From assembly GCF_000471905.2 (NCBI RefSeq), contig NW_006499883.1:3401468-3465467 (forward strand): a stretch of DNA of 64,000 bases. Direction: 5' to 3'. Both the position numbers and the translations under genes were made by a program. The DNA comes from Amborella trichopoda (lineage: Eukaryota > Streptophyta > Magnoliopsida > Amborellales > Amborellaceae). This document shows positions 20,822 through 32,505 of the stretch, one piece after another. Every line of letters begins with the position of its first letter. Position 1 is the first letter of the stretch. The notes beneath the pieces were generated by a model. It was given only the letters and a program-made list of their open reading frames with translations. It did not search any database and was not told the origin of the DNA.

Positions 20822-20890
20822 AAATCCTCATTTGGAAAGCACTTTCGGCATAAGAAATCCTCATTTGGATAGCACTTTCGGCATAAGAAA
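20822..20890. repeat. 33-bp tandem repeat
   Basis: Two units of AATCCTCATTTGGAAAGCAC...GGCATAAG, with the start of a third (AAATCTTCAT). The remainder of 20690-21270 shows no gene. Confidence 0.85.
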
Positions 20891-21614
20891 TCTTCATGAT
20901 AGCTCTAAAATTAATTTCCAACACCAACCATAAAATAGTTGATTTAGATTATTTGTTGCAATATATACTATTTTTAGGATTTGAAATTCTAATTTTTTTG
21001 TACAACCAAAATTCCAAGCTGAGATGATCCATTTAAAGCTTTTTCAACACTTGAATTGCAACTTTTGATGAGTTATGAGGTGGCTTTACTTATTTTTATA
21101 GGGCTGCAACCCTATCAAATCATTTTCTTTTATTTTCTCCAAGGGATCTTGAACTTTTTAAGTATATATAACTTCTAGTATAAAGATCAGTAATATGTAA
21201 AACGAAATAAATTTTGAAACTAAAAATAATGACTTTTTTTTGGGAAAAACTTTGGGACATTTGATTTTTTTTTTTTTTTTTTTTGGTAGGGCCACCAACC
21301 TACATCTAGTTATTTTTGGACAGTTCTTGTTCAATCATAGGATGTTTATTTTTTTGAAGCTCATAGAGAGTTCCTATTTTAAATTATTTTCCTTGTTTGA
21401 GGTGGGTTCTAAGGTTCTAAAGTCTACATAGGGACCCGGGCTAGGCTTGGGCTGGCAACGGATCTCATTCCGAATTAAACAATAAAAAATAAAGAAAAAA
21501 GATGGTTGCGGATTGTACGGTTCGAAGATGCACATCATGCTCACGCATGGATCATAGAACCATGATTTATTTAATTTCATAAATTAATATCACTAACATA
21601 CCATCTCTGACGTT

Positions 21615-23452
21615 TGATAAATTTCAATGGGAAGAAAATCTAATAATATATTGATTGTAAGTTCTCTACATAGACCCCCCATTTATAAGAAAAGACCTTA
21701 CTTAGAACAAATCCTAATTTTAATTGAAATCGAAAGCGTAAGTAAAATTTGAAGCAATATTCTTATACAAAATATTCCTTAAAGCACTCTAATTATTTTT
21801 TCAAACAATTCCTAAAATCTTAAAATATATAAAAAAAAACCTAAAATCCCTAAAACAAATTAAAAAAATAATAAAAATAAACCCTAAAAATTTCTAAAAA
21901 AAAGTCTTTAAATTTAATAAAAAAATTAAAATAAGAGGCATATTGTCCAGCATCTATCTTCCCTAATTGGAAAAATCTCGTCATCAAGTTTTGAAATAAG
22001 CTAAGATAAATTTTGTGTTAGGCACATAACCTTCTTTTATCTGAACATTTATGGGATCTGTGCATCATTGGCCCAATCAAAACACAATAATTGTATAGTG
22101 GCAATGGGTCTTTGAAATCAATTAATACATTTGTAAATGCTTCTAATAAACCTCAAGGAAACAATCATTATATGTCAATGAAATTAAATGTGACATTATA
22201 CTCTATTCAATAACGCAAACAGTTGAAATCACATTAGTTCAACCACATATCCGTTGAAATAGCCTTATTTCATGCGTAAAACATACCATTGTGTGTGTAT
22301 TGAATTTGATAGTCGAACTAACAATTTCACTCGTTAATTCTCCGGGGATCTTTTTATTTTTTTGTTTTTTTTTTATCAAAGATAAAATCTTCTACAATAT
22401 CTTGTTGTTCATCTATGCATGTATTAAATTGATGATGAATCCTAATCTACAACATGATGATTTTGGAAAAGCCCTGTGTTAAAATAAAAAACGTCCACTT
22501 TCAAATTGAAAACCCTAGATTCTCTTATGTCTAAGTCGCTTATTACTTTTCTCTTCACTTGACTCCTCACATGGAACACAATAGTTAAATGGGTTGTACT
22601 TCACATTTTCTTGGGCAAAACGATCACCATTTTACCCACAAGTGATGCCTGCAAGTTGTCGTGCAAGCTGCTTGACTTACCTATTGAGAACTTCAATTTC
22701 TTCATCTCTGGCATCACAAGGTAGATCTATGAGAGTTCCCCTTCCTCGACCCCTTCTCACTGCCATGGGTTCATCGAAATACAAACCCTAGGTAGAGAAT
22801 CAAGAACTCCTAGATGAAATTAGCAAGAACTAGGCTGAATTGGGTGAACCTTGGGCGCAAATCAACAAACTTTAAGTTGAAACCAGCAATCCTTGGCCCA
22901 AAATCAACATACCTTATATTTGATTGCAAATTCCTACCCTTGTATGAATCCTTGGCTCTGATACCTATTGATGCAGAAAAAATTCCTCTAAGGAAAAACA
23001 TCTAATAATCTATTGATTGGGAAATAAAATAGGAAACCTACAAGTTAGGCTTCAATAATTATTCCCGGGTTAAAACAAAAAATGATCTCAAAACCCAGCT
23101 CTCTAATCTAATTTCTCAAGATCCCTATGGGTAATAAAAGATCTTTTATAGGACCTAAGAAACCCTGACTCTAATATAGTACTAATTAAAATAAAATTTG
23201 TAATAACATTTTTACCTGTTGATGAAACAAACTATTTCATAAATACTCTAACTACTTTCCTAACAACTCCTAAAATCTTAAAAATATAAAAAGCCCTATA
23301 ATGCCTAAACAAAATTAAAAGCTATAAAAATAAATCCTAAAATTACAAAAATACATCTCTAAATTTTAATAAGAAAATTTTAAAAATAAAAAGCATAATT
23401 TTCTGAAAATTTTAAAAATAAAAAGCATAATTTTCTGCATCAATTTTCTTCC
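21615..23452 (-). mobile_element. Small non-autonomous LTR retroelement, copy 1
   Basis: Two direct repeats of about 340 and 480 bp (21615-21956 and about 22968-23452) bound an internal region of about 1 kb. The high-coordinate repeat begins TTGATGCAGAAAA and ends CTGCATCAA (TG...CA on either strand). Next to it lies CTCTGATACCTA (about 22957-22968), the reverse complement of a Met-tRNA primer site, so the element reads on the minus strand. A purine-rich stretch (TTAGGGAAGA) adjoins the other repeat. No protein domain is visible inside; it is a TRIM/LARD-like element. A related copy is at 36650-38143. Confidence 0.65.
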
Positions 23453-24464
23453 TAAATGAATCTCACCATTTATTTCCCTCATGTTCTCTAACGCAATATA
23501 ATAAACTCTAGCTCAGGGGAGGGCGCTTAGTTTGCACTTCATTCAAATATCCATAATAACTGCGCTTGGGTAACAAAAATTACTCATTTATACTGGGTTT
23601 TCTAGAAGTTGTTTTGAGGGAAATTAACATGAACTTTTTTTGTTTTTAGAGATATTTAAAAAAAAAAAAATTCTTCTAAGATGTTTATTTTTTTCAAAAT
23701 GGCCTTGAGTTTGGAACTTTCAGAACCAAACTAATATTGTAGTCTAGCAGTTACAAAAATATTATTGGGTACTAGGACTCCCAAACATTGTCTTGGCTTA
23801 ATATATTGTTCAGTACTCCAATACCCAAAAAACAAATCTTCCTTTTTTCAACATAAACCATTTTAGTACTATCATTATAAAATATATTCAAGTCTTTTTA
23901 CTTATAGAATCAAGTTTGGTAGTCATGATACCGAACTTGTTTTTGTTAATAAATGGTCGTGAATTGACATTACCGAACTCGATTCTGCAAGAAAAAATAC
24001 AAGTTTCTAGAAAAAAAAAAAAATTGGATTTATTTGGTACTGAGTACTGAAGAAGAGCACTAGTTTTGCAATAGTGAGGCTACAAAATTGGTTGGAGACT
24101 CCCATTACCAATCTTAAAGGCATTTTAGGAAGAAAAAAAAAAGGAGTTAGGAAATAAGGAACAACTTCATAAAAAAAATTTTAAAAAATATGGGTTTACT
24201 GCTATTTTGGGGTGTTTTTGTTTTGGATACCTTGGCTTGGTTTGTTAAAAGGTTTCTTGCCAGCTGGGTATCTCACCAATGGACCAATCTCCGGCAGTCC
24301 TGCAAATAAATGGATCCATTTTGTGGCATTAAACTAAAAGGGGAAATGAGAATGTGGACTAGGAAACAACTTATCTTTGTCACAAGGGTGTAATAATTAC
24401 TCGTAGCCATTAGATGTTAAATTAAATGGCATGGGATGTATCTTTAACTTTTATGATGTTTTTT

Positions 24465-25110
24465 TTTTAGTCTAGTCATTGACACTCTTATAACCACCCA
24501 ATTTAAAATCTGACAAAAAGAGTGCTTGTGACCTTCTCGTACCAAAAGTAAATAATCTATTTATATATTTTTCCATTTATTATGTCGCTATAATTCAGTC
24601 CATGAATTTTTCAATATTTCAAAATCTTAAAGAGAGAGGGATCATTAATATTCAATGGATTGGTATTGTGGACGCTTAAAAGGTGCAGCAGACCATTTTA
24701 ATGGTCCACATTGAATCATGCTCATCCAAGGGCTAACAAGGAATCTTGTTTTTTATTTTTAATTTTTTATTTAAAAATAATTTCAATCTGAAAGTTTGGT
24801 TATAAGTTCATTTTTACAAATAAGATTGAATAAAATTAATGAAAACTATTCTAAATAAAAAATATTGACCAAAATAAATTTAGAGGTATTTGAGTATTCT
24901 TATTTAAAATATTTTTTAATCATTTTTATTTACTTACATTTATAAAAAGACACCTACTTATATTACTCAAATAAAAATAAAAAATAAAATAAGAGACTAC
25001 TTTTAAGCCGTTCGATATGACCACATGAGATCTCAACCATTGAAAAGGTGTTTTTCCATGTTTAATACCAACTTGCGGATAATAGGTTGATCTGTACTTT
25101 CTATTCTCAT
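24465..25110. repeat. Repeat R, copy 1
   Basis: Begins CTAGTCATTGACACTCTTAT; includes TTTTTCAATATTTCAAAATC, the GTGGACGCTTAAAAGGTG segment, and the AAGCCGTTCGATATGACCAC segment. Other copies: 25675-26450, 40845-42780 (interrupted) and 45880-46690. No coding pattern. It is probably an unclassified dispersed repeat. Confidence 0.75.
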
Positions 25111-25229
25111 ATTTTCCCGATACATCATAAAAAAAAAAATTTAAATAAACTTCATTTTTTAAATAAAATATTAATATTTTAAGCCAAATTTTCATAAAAG
25201 TGGAGTTATGCGATGAAAGCGTGGACTAA

Positions 25230-25520
25230 TCATGCACAGAACGCGATCTTTCTTTAAATGAAGCTCGATCCTTTCCAAATAGGAACACGATCATTCTTAG
25301 ATGGGGCACGATCTTGTTATCAATGGGAGCACGATCCCAATGAATAGGGGAACACGATCCCATTTGACAAGGAAAGTGTTCCCGTTAAATAGGGATTTCG
25401 ATCCCGATATATTAGAAACGCGCTCCCCTACTCATACGGGATCTCGATCCATTATTTTTACCCTCGTCGGAACTCGCTCCCGAGCTTTGGGCAGAAGTCG
25501 TTCAAATGCTCCCGCTCCCG
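25230..25520. repeat. Degenerate minisatellite with CACGATCC core
   Basis: About ten imperfect units of roughly 25-28 bp built on GGAACACGATCCCNNTNNATAG. It is strikingly GC-richer than its surroundings and ends in a palindromic CCGGAACGGGAGCCGTTCCC stretch (about 25515-25545). Confidence 0.75.
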
Positions 25521-25714
25521 GAACGGGAGCCGTTCCCGCTCCCGATAACTATGCTTTTATAATTTTATCTTTTCTGAGTCTAGTCATTGACACTCTTATA
25601 ACCACCCAATCCACTCCCGGAACCGGAGCCATTCCTACTCTCGGTAACTATGCTTTTATAATGTTATCTTTTCTGAGTCTAGTCATTGCCACTCTTATAA
25701 CCACCCAATTTAAA
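25517..25714. repeat. 99-bp tandem duplication
   Basis: Two units at exact 99-bp spacing, each running from CTCCCGGAAC(G/C)GGAGCC through AACTATGCTTTTATAAT to CTTATAACCACCC. Confidence 0.85.
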
Positions 25715-26450
25715 ATCTAGCGAAAAGAGTGTGTGCGACTTCCTCGTATCAAAAATAAATAGTCTATTTATATATTTTCATTTATTATGTTGTTATAATT
25801 CAATCGATGAATTTTTCAATATTTCAAAATCTTAAAGAGAGAGAGAGAAGGATCATTAATATTTAATGGGTTGGTAATGTGGACGCTTAAAAGGTGCATG
25901 GGAACATTTTAATGGTCCACATGCTCATCCAAGGGCCAATAAAGAATCTTGTTTTTATTTAAAAATAATATCAATCTGAAATTTTGATTATAATTTCATT
26001 TTTATAAGTAAGATTGAATAAAATTAATGAAAAAAAGAATAAAATTAATGAAAAAATATTCTGAATAAAAAATATTGACCAAAATAAATTTAGAGGTATT
26101 TGTGTAATCTTATTTAAAAAAAAATTTGTCATTTTTATTTACTTACATTTATAAAAATCCACATATGCATATTATTCGAATAAAAATAAAAAATAAAAAA
26201 TAAAATAAGAAACTACTTTTAAGCCGTTGGATATGACCACATGAGATCTCAACCATTGAAAAGGCGCTTTTCCATGTTTAATACCAACCTGCGGATAATA
26301 GGTTGATCCGTACTTTCTATTCCCATATTTATCTTTATTAACCCGTGAGTAGTAGGACCCTGTAACTTCTTTTACCATCCAAATCTGCATAGTTTTTGCA
26401 CCATGAACATAGCATTTGTTCTATGTTTCATGTGATAAAGTTTCTCTTTA
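25675..26450. repeat. Repeat R, copy 2
   Basis: Closest to copy 1 (24465-25110), about 1.2 kb downstream in the same orientation. It extends further, through TTAACCCGTGAGTAGTAGGA and CACCATGAACATAGCATTTG, which are also in copy 4 near 46650. Confidence 0.75.
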
Positions 26451-26636
26451 CCAATTAATATCACTTAATTTCATCAGAATTTTGAACCTTCAATAAGAAC
26501 CCTATACATCACGGGTGAACCGTGCAAAGAAAACATTTTTTTGTCTTGTTCATGATTTCCAAATGGAAACCTTTAGAGATATTACATTACAGGAGTTCTC
26601 TTTTGGAGCATCCATAAGTATCTCATGAAACGCTGA

Positions 26637-26909
26637 AGAAAAATCAGGAGCACTTGCATTGTGGCATTGTCAATTGAAGCCTTGGCCATAGCTGGTGTGG
26701 ATTGTGCTTCTTATAAGCTTGATCGCAGTAAGGAAATGACTAAATCACAACAATTGTGTCCAGAATCGATAGTTGATGGTTGGTCGAAGCGTGATCTTCT
26801 CGGCATTGATATGACACTCTCTGGTGATGAGAAGGAAATGAAGGCACAGTTGGTAGCTTGGGCAAAGGCTGTTGCTTCATATGCTTATTCTTCCTCATTG
26901 GAGTAATGC
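26637..26909 (+). pseudogene. Possible terminal exon of an unidentified host gene
   Basis: An open stretch of about 90 codons with protein-like composition (SIEALAIAGVDCASYKLD, SIVDGWSKRDLLGIDMTL, MKAQLVAWAKAVASYAYSS) ending in TAA. There is no in-frame ATG at its start; an AG at 26646-26647 (AAATCAG) could be a 3' splice site. I do not recognise the product. Upstream exons are not visible; repeat R directly precedes it, so this may be a truncated gene end. It could also be chance: only codon pattern supports it. Confidence 0.35.
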
Positions 26910-28180
26910 TCAGACAATGCGATCCTATCCAAACCAATTAAGAAAGACCGAGAGAGAGATGGAAAACAGGGGTGATGAATTGTGGGTAAAAATTCAGCAG
27001 CACAACATCTAGGCAAAGACTTGAGAACTTGATTCAAGCAAGAAGATCAATAGCAAGAAAGATTTTCTTTTCTTTTTCCTTCCCTTTTCCGGCTGAGCCA
27101 ACCATTGTACCAATCTAAAAGAGTATGTACATTTGACAAGTTTCAGACTGTGATTTATAGTTTAGTTTTGTGATTAAGAACAAGAAATCATGTTGTGTCA
27201 AGGACACTATACTCTAATTTTAAGAGATTTTTTGCTATGCTACTAACTTACTTTTCATTTACATCGCGATTTTCACCAAGCATTCTTCACTGCCAACTAG
27301 GCCATAGTATCATCAAAGAATTGTTTAACCCAATTCTACTTATTCTTTCTGTCTTTGAAGTTGTCAATTGTTTATGTAGCATGTTGAACCATGGCATCCA
27401 TTCGCAGCACTCTAAGTTGCTATTGTTTGCTGAAATTCAATCTTGCTTTGATGTAGTACATTTCAGTAACAGATGGACCGGGTTTTCACCGATCACGTAG
27501 AATGTTATTCCAGTTCTACAGTTAAGAGTAGCAAATTGTTCTTCGTCCTCAACGTTGGTGTATGTATCATCTTGTGTTGAGTCCTATTGCTTCGTGGTGT
27601 TCCTTTTCTGCTTGTTCTTTCCCTTTGTGAGCCCTTTTACCATGTCCCTTGTTTGAGGTTTCTTACTCCTTTGGCATCAGTTTAAGGCATTTAGTGATAT
27701 ACCATGGGCACACTGTTGAGGCGATTTTTCAAATTTTATTGTCTGCAAGAATCCTTCCCCTTGCAGTGTATTCACGAAAAGTTGAGCAGATATTCTTGCA
27801 GAGTCTGCTCTTTTGCAACCTCTCATTGCATTTGCTGCAACCAAGCAAGAGAGATGATCTCGGTTCCAAAAGTGAACTTGGAGATTGGGGAACCTCACCC
27901 ATGCTGGTAATGGGCTACTAATTAATAGTTGTAATCAGGAGGGCTTCTCGATGATTGAATGCCATGACAGACATGCATTTGCCCCCTTATAAACCCATTC
28001 ATTTCCAAGACTAATTAAGGTGTTCATGTTATCTATAAATTTGGAAATTTTTTTTTTTTTAAAATAAGTTTGAATCCTTGAAAGTCCAGTTCCAGTGAAT
28101 GCCAAACAGAGCCTACTTTCCTGAAAATACCATATTCTTGTTCTCCCTTTTCTGTACATATTCTCTCTTTCCTTTTTCAT
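26910..28180. other. Non-repetitive DNA downstream of the putative exon
   Basis: Less AT-biased than its surroundings. An open stretch at 27649-27921 on the plus strand (HTVEAIFQILLSARILPL, SKRDDLGSKSELGDWGTS) has protein-like composition but no recognised domain and no matching repeat in the window. It may be 3' UTR, retained intron or a decayed exon of the gene at 26637-26909. Confidence 0.25.
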
Positions 28181-28681
28181 TATCTAGATGAAGTTTAGAA
28201 ATAAGAAAGCATACTTTAAGGGCATGATTGGTTTGTGTGAAAATATTTTTTAAAAGATATTTTAATGTGAAAAAATTCCTTCATATGTTAAGTGTGAGAA
28301 TATTTTCATACCAATTTGCCTCAATTCATCTCTTTACACCAATGGCAACTCCATCAATTCATCTTTTTTCATGTGAAGAAGTTTTCCAGAAATTTCACGC
28401 AAACGATACATGTTCTAAGATATATTAAATCTCTACTTCGAAATTGGCTTAGGCTATAGTATAAGCCCATTGGCTTATCTAATGTTTTTCCTAATCATTA
28501 AGGTTCAGGCCAAAAATACCAAATTATAGGGTAAGAACCACTTTCCTCTATTCATGGCCGAACCCTATTAAAAGCTATGATGATTTTCACCTCATTGTAC
28601 AAAAGGTAAATGGTTTTTTTGTAGACATTCCTTATTGGAAAAAACCAAACTTTAATAGAACAAATTTAATTAATATTTATT

Positions 28682-29054
28682 GGGTGTGGTTTGCGTAAGG
28701 TTAATCAAATTAAGGTGCACCTCCAAATTTTATCATAAATATAATTTTGGGGTCAAAATTTTTTAAGATGGTTTAAGAATTTATTTTCATACCTAATTAT
28801 AAAATTTTAAATTTCAAAAATGGTTCAAATCAAGTAAATATATAAACACTTAAAAATCTTGAAAATAGACGGTCCAGGTAATATGTTGTGAGATAAACTA
28901 TTTTTAGAACTCGAAATATTTTTGCTTTTCATATTCATACATCTCAATGTCGAGAAAATCAATTAGGGAGTTTTTCAACATCAAAACAACCTTTTATGAT
29001 ATATATTTTATGTGCACCTTAATTCTAGATTGCAACCTTATATAAACTTTTTTC
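28682..29054. mobile_element. MITE of the GTTTRTATA family, copy with diverged TIR
   Basis: The left end GGGTGTGGTTTGCGTAAGG and the reverse complement of the right end GAAAAAAGTTTATATAAGG are similar. Flanking 9-bp direct repeats ATATTTATT (28673-28681) and ATCTTTATT (29055-29063) differ by one base. It shares the internal CATCTCAATGTCGAGA and AGCATCAAAAC-like motifs with the other family members. Confidence 0.75.
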
Positions 29055-29915
29055 ATCTTTATTTTATTATTATAATTTGAAAATTCCTAATTCATCGAAA
29101 TAACTTAGTGAATATTTATTTTATTATTGCTTTTAGAATAAAAAATAAGGAATTGATAAAAGGGCAGGGTTTTACGTGCGTCAGGGTATGCAGCTATTAA
29201 GGTGAGTCCAACCTTCCCAAATTCGTCTTAGAGATGGAATTTGAGTAAAAAAATTTTTACCATGATCATCAACAAAAAATAAAAAAATAACCAATTCAGC
29301 CTTAAAAGTGGTGTGTTTTGTGGTTTTTTTTGTTCTTTCATCAACAACAAAGATCATCTAATTTGAGATCCAAATGCATGGATTAAAACATAAATGGATT
29401 CCCAGTGTGTTTTCCGTCCTTGATCTTGAAAATGGATCATCTAATTTATACTATTTTAGAGTTACCTATAAATCGCTTAAAAATCAAGGCAGCCGCATTA
29501 AAAAATAAGCACACAATTCAATATGATTTTATAAATTTATTTTTAATTTTTAGAATAGGCCAATATTTCATTGTACATGAGTAATTCACAAAATTAGGCA
29601 CCATATATGAAATTTTGGATTCTCAATTTTCCTTAAGAAGAAAGGAAAAAAATCAAATAATCCAGGACAAAACTATAATTTATAGCAACAACCTTGAGTT
29701 TTGTGGGTTCAACCCCAGGAGGCCAAAAATAAAAATAAAAATAAATAAAGGACAACAAACATCTGAAATATTCATACAAAATAACCTCAAAAACCTATAC
29801 CTAGAAAAAAAAAAACCTATACATAAATAAGGAAAAAAGAAAAAGAAAAGACAAGCCTCAATTTTCTGAAACAAGTTTCTCTTTTATTCTATGTTGACCG
29901 AGACGTCTCCCTTGA

Positions 29916-30517
29916 TCAAGTCATCCCTGAGCTCGGACTCGGCGACGATTGGCAGCTAAAGAACAAATCTCCGTCAGAGGTATTATCACCGTCCGCTTCG
30001 ACGCCGTTACCTTGGTGGGGCGCAAGAGGCCTTAGCGCCGTTGGATGCATCTCCTTCCACGTGGCGGGTTCTTGCTTCCTCTCGAAATGATCGGCGATTC
30101 TCGGAACCTCTCTCTTGACGCCAAGAACGGCATCAGGCGATGGAGTCCACTCGTAGTCAGAACCATCATCATCATCACTATTCGAGTTGCTCAAATCGAT
30201 GCCGTTAACTTGATGGTGCGCAAGAGGCCTTAACGCAGTTGGATGCAACTCCTTCCACGTGGCGTGCTCTTGCTTCCTTTCTAAATGATCGGCCATTCTT
30301 GAAACCTCTCGATCGACGCAAAGAACTCCATCAGGCGATGAAGCCCGTTCGTAGTCAGAGCCTGTCGAATCACCGGAATCTTGGCCAGAATCCTCAACGG
30401 AAAGTTTGATTTGCTCGGGAATGTTGCCGAAAAATTGGTTCTTGCCTGTGCCATAGGTTGGGTGGCCGGAAGAGATGGATTTCCGGCAAGGAAGGCAGCG
30501 TCCACAATGGAGTTTAC
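29916..30517 (-). pseudogene. Unidentified gene fragment with duplicated ERKQ-ATWKE unit
   Basis: A plausible 3' splice site (pyrimidine tract then TTTTCAG at about 30517) precedes an open stretch that runs to TGA (TCA 29916-29918). It starts KLHCGRCLPCRKSISSGHP, with closely spaced Cys (CGRC, CLPC). It then has acidic GSDYE motifs and two related units: ADHLERKQEHATWKELHP and ADHFERKQEPATWKEMHP, each followed by TALRPLA(H/P)HQ. It ends GDNTSDGDLFFSCQSS. I do not recognise the family. No upstream exon with a start codon was found; the opposite-strand frames here are shadows. Its 3' end was copied to 19145-19712. Either a terminal exon of a host gene or a captured fragment. Confidence 0.45.
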
Positions 30518-30719
30518 TGAAAAGAGAGAGAAAAAAGGATTTGGAGTTGTTTCATCTTCTTTTCTTCTAGAAAGAAAAAGAAGAGACTTGTTTCTGCTAG
30601 ATTTTGAGGAAACGAATTCGTTGGGTGAGGCAATAGGGGCATATCCCCTGTAGAGGGTGAGAAGGGCTCATTAGTTAGCGGTGGGTGCTACACTCTTTGG
30701 CCATCGCCATGCCTATGCT

Positions 30720-30970
30720 CATATTCATGCTCCTCTCTCTCTCTGAGAGGAGACTTCACTCTTTCTCTCTCTATCTGTGACAGAAGCTTCTAAAGAAAGC
30801 TTGATGCCCAAGATAGTTCTCTCTCTAGATGGTGCTCTCTTTCTCTCTCTGATGTGGTAGATTGTAGGCTTTCTCTCTGCAATATATGCGTTGGTTTCTC
30901 TCTCTCCTCTCTTTCTGGTGCCAAGAAATGCGTTGGTTTCTCTCTCTCCTCCCTGTGTCTATCTTCGTAG
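30720..30970. repeat. CT/GA-rich low-complexity tract
   Basis: CTCTCTCT runs with a local duplication of GCGTTGGTTTCTCTCTCTCC (about 30888 and 30929). The Arg/Glu-rich open frame on the minus strand (30996-30790) is a by-product. Confidence 0.8.
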
Positions 30971-31221
30971 GACTTTCCCCGTCTCTCAAGCGTCAAAATT
31001 ATACGGGAAAAATATCAATTAAGGGGTGGAAATTTTTTACAAAATCATTAAATCAGCTATAATATTACATATTATATTTGAATGTTTATTTTTAAATTTT
31101 TATTTAAATGCGGTACGTTCTTAAAAAAATATATGAAGGGTAAATTGCAGACGGATCTGAAATAATTATCTAAATTACAAAATGATCTCATTATCGGCAC
31201 AAATTACAAGTTTTGTTTTTA

Positions 31222-32026
31222 CAAAATTGCCTCTCAGTCCAAAAATTCCATCTTCCGATGGTATTTTAGTTTATTGATTTTTTTAGTTTTTTTCATTCGT
31301 AGGGCAGTGCCCCTTGCCTTAGGGGTAGTGCCCCGGTGATTCAAGGTCAAAATGCCCGAACTACCCTGTGAACACAGCGAAACCCTAGTAGGGCAGTTCA
31401 AGGTTCCCATCCTTGGATTGTTGTTTCCTTCAGAAAATATGTAATACCCACGTTTTCTTATTTTTCGAAAATTAACCTCAGTCCAAAGATTCCATCCTCG
31501 ATCCACATTTTATTTTATTTTTTTATTTTTTTGTTAGTAGGACAGTGCCTCAAGCTTTAGGGGTAGTGCTCGGACGATCCGAGGTTTCTGCCCTGTGACC
31601 ACAACAAAAATCCAATAGAACGGTTTGAGGTTCCCATCTTCGGACGTTGTTTCTCTCAAAAAATAAGAAATAAAGTGCAGTAAGAGGATGGGAAACTTGG
31701 ACCACCTTGGAACTGAGTTTTGCTAGGTCTAGAGAGCGGTCTGAAGTCCCCATTTTCGGATTGCTACTTTTCTCAAAAATAAAAAAATAAAGTACAGTCT
31801 GAGAATGGCGATCAAGACTATCGTTTTTCTCAAAAAATAAGAAAAAACAGACAGAGTGGTCCAAAGATGGGAACCTCTGACCTCTTTAAAACTAAGGTTT
31901 GCTCAATCTAGAGGAATGTTTAAAGATTCCAACTACGAATCACCTGGGCACTGCCCTACAAACAAAAAAACTAAAAAAATAATATATGGTATAAAGATGT
32001 CATTTTCGGACTGAAAGGCAATTTTG
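31222..32026. mobile_element. Foldback-type element with ~90-bp terminal inverted repeats
   Basis: The left end CAAAATTGCCTCTCAGTCCA matches the reverse complement of the right end (CAAAATTGCCTTTCAGTCCG). Similarity continues through TTTTTTTAGTTTTTTT to GTAGGGCAGTGCCC. The interior is a degenerate array of roughly 100-bp units containing GGTTCCCATC(T/C)TCGGA and CTCAAAAAATAAGAAA. No coding capacity. A target duplication could not be decided because A/T runs flank both ends. Confidence 0.75.
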
Positions 32027-32505
32027 AAAAAAAAAAAATACATGTTGAACGACTTTCCGTGTAATTTTCATCTAAAATTGCCCCATTTTATAAGTAAAGT
32101 TTTTGGCTCCGTACATACATACTCATATTCTAATAATTTTTTCAAATTACCCGGATATTTAGAGGCCTTTTTGGGTCAGTACATAAATACTCAAATACTA
32201 ATAATTATTCAGATTACCGACATTTGATGTTGGAAGGCCTTTTTGGGTCCGTACATAAATTCCTATTACTTTTTCGGATCACCCACGCTTGATATTGGAA
32301 GGCATGACCGATTAAAGACAATAATTTTACATTTTACCCGCAAAAGAAGCCTCAACATATTAACAGTAGTACCCCTGCTTGTTTCCTTCAAACCCGTGGG
32401 ATTACAATAAAGGGCGCATAAGCCATACAGGGAGACGAACATCTAAAGCTTTTATGAGGTGAAAAGCCGCCAAGTATCACTTTGGCTTGGGCCTTTTAAG
32501 TTAAA

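Noticed and set aside
30381-30653. Plus-strand ORF opposite the gene at 29916-30517
   Set aside because: No repeat or motif conservation; the minus strand carries the conserved repeat units and a splice site.
30790-30996. Arg/Glu-rich ORF with repeated EREEREKPTH
   Set aside because: By-product of CT/GA microsatellite sequence.
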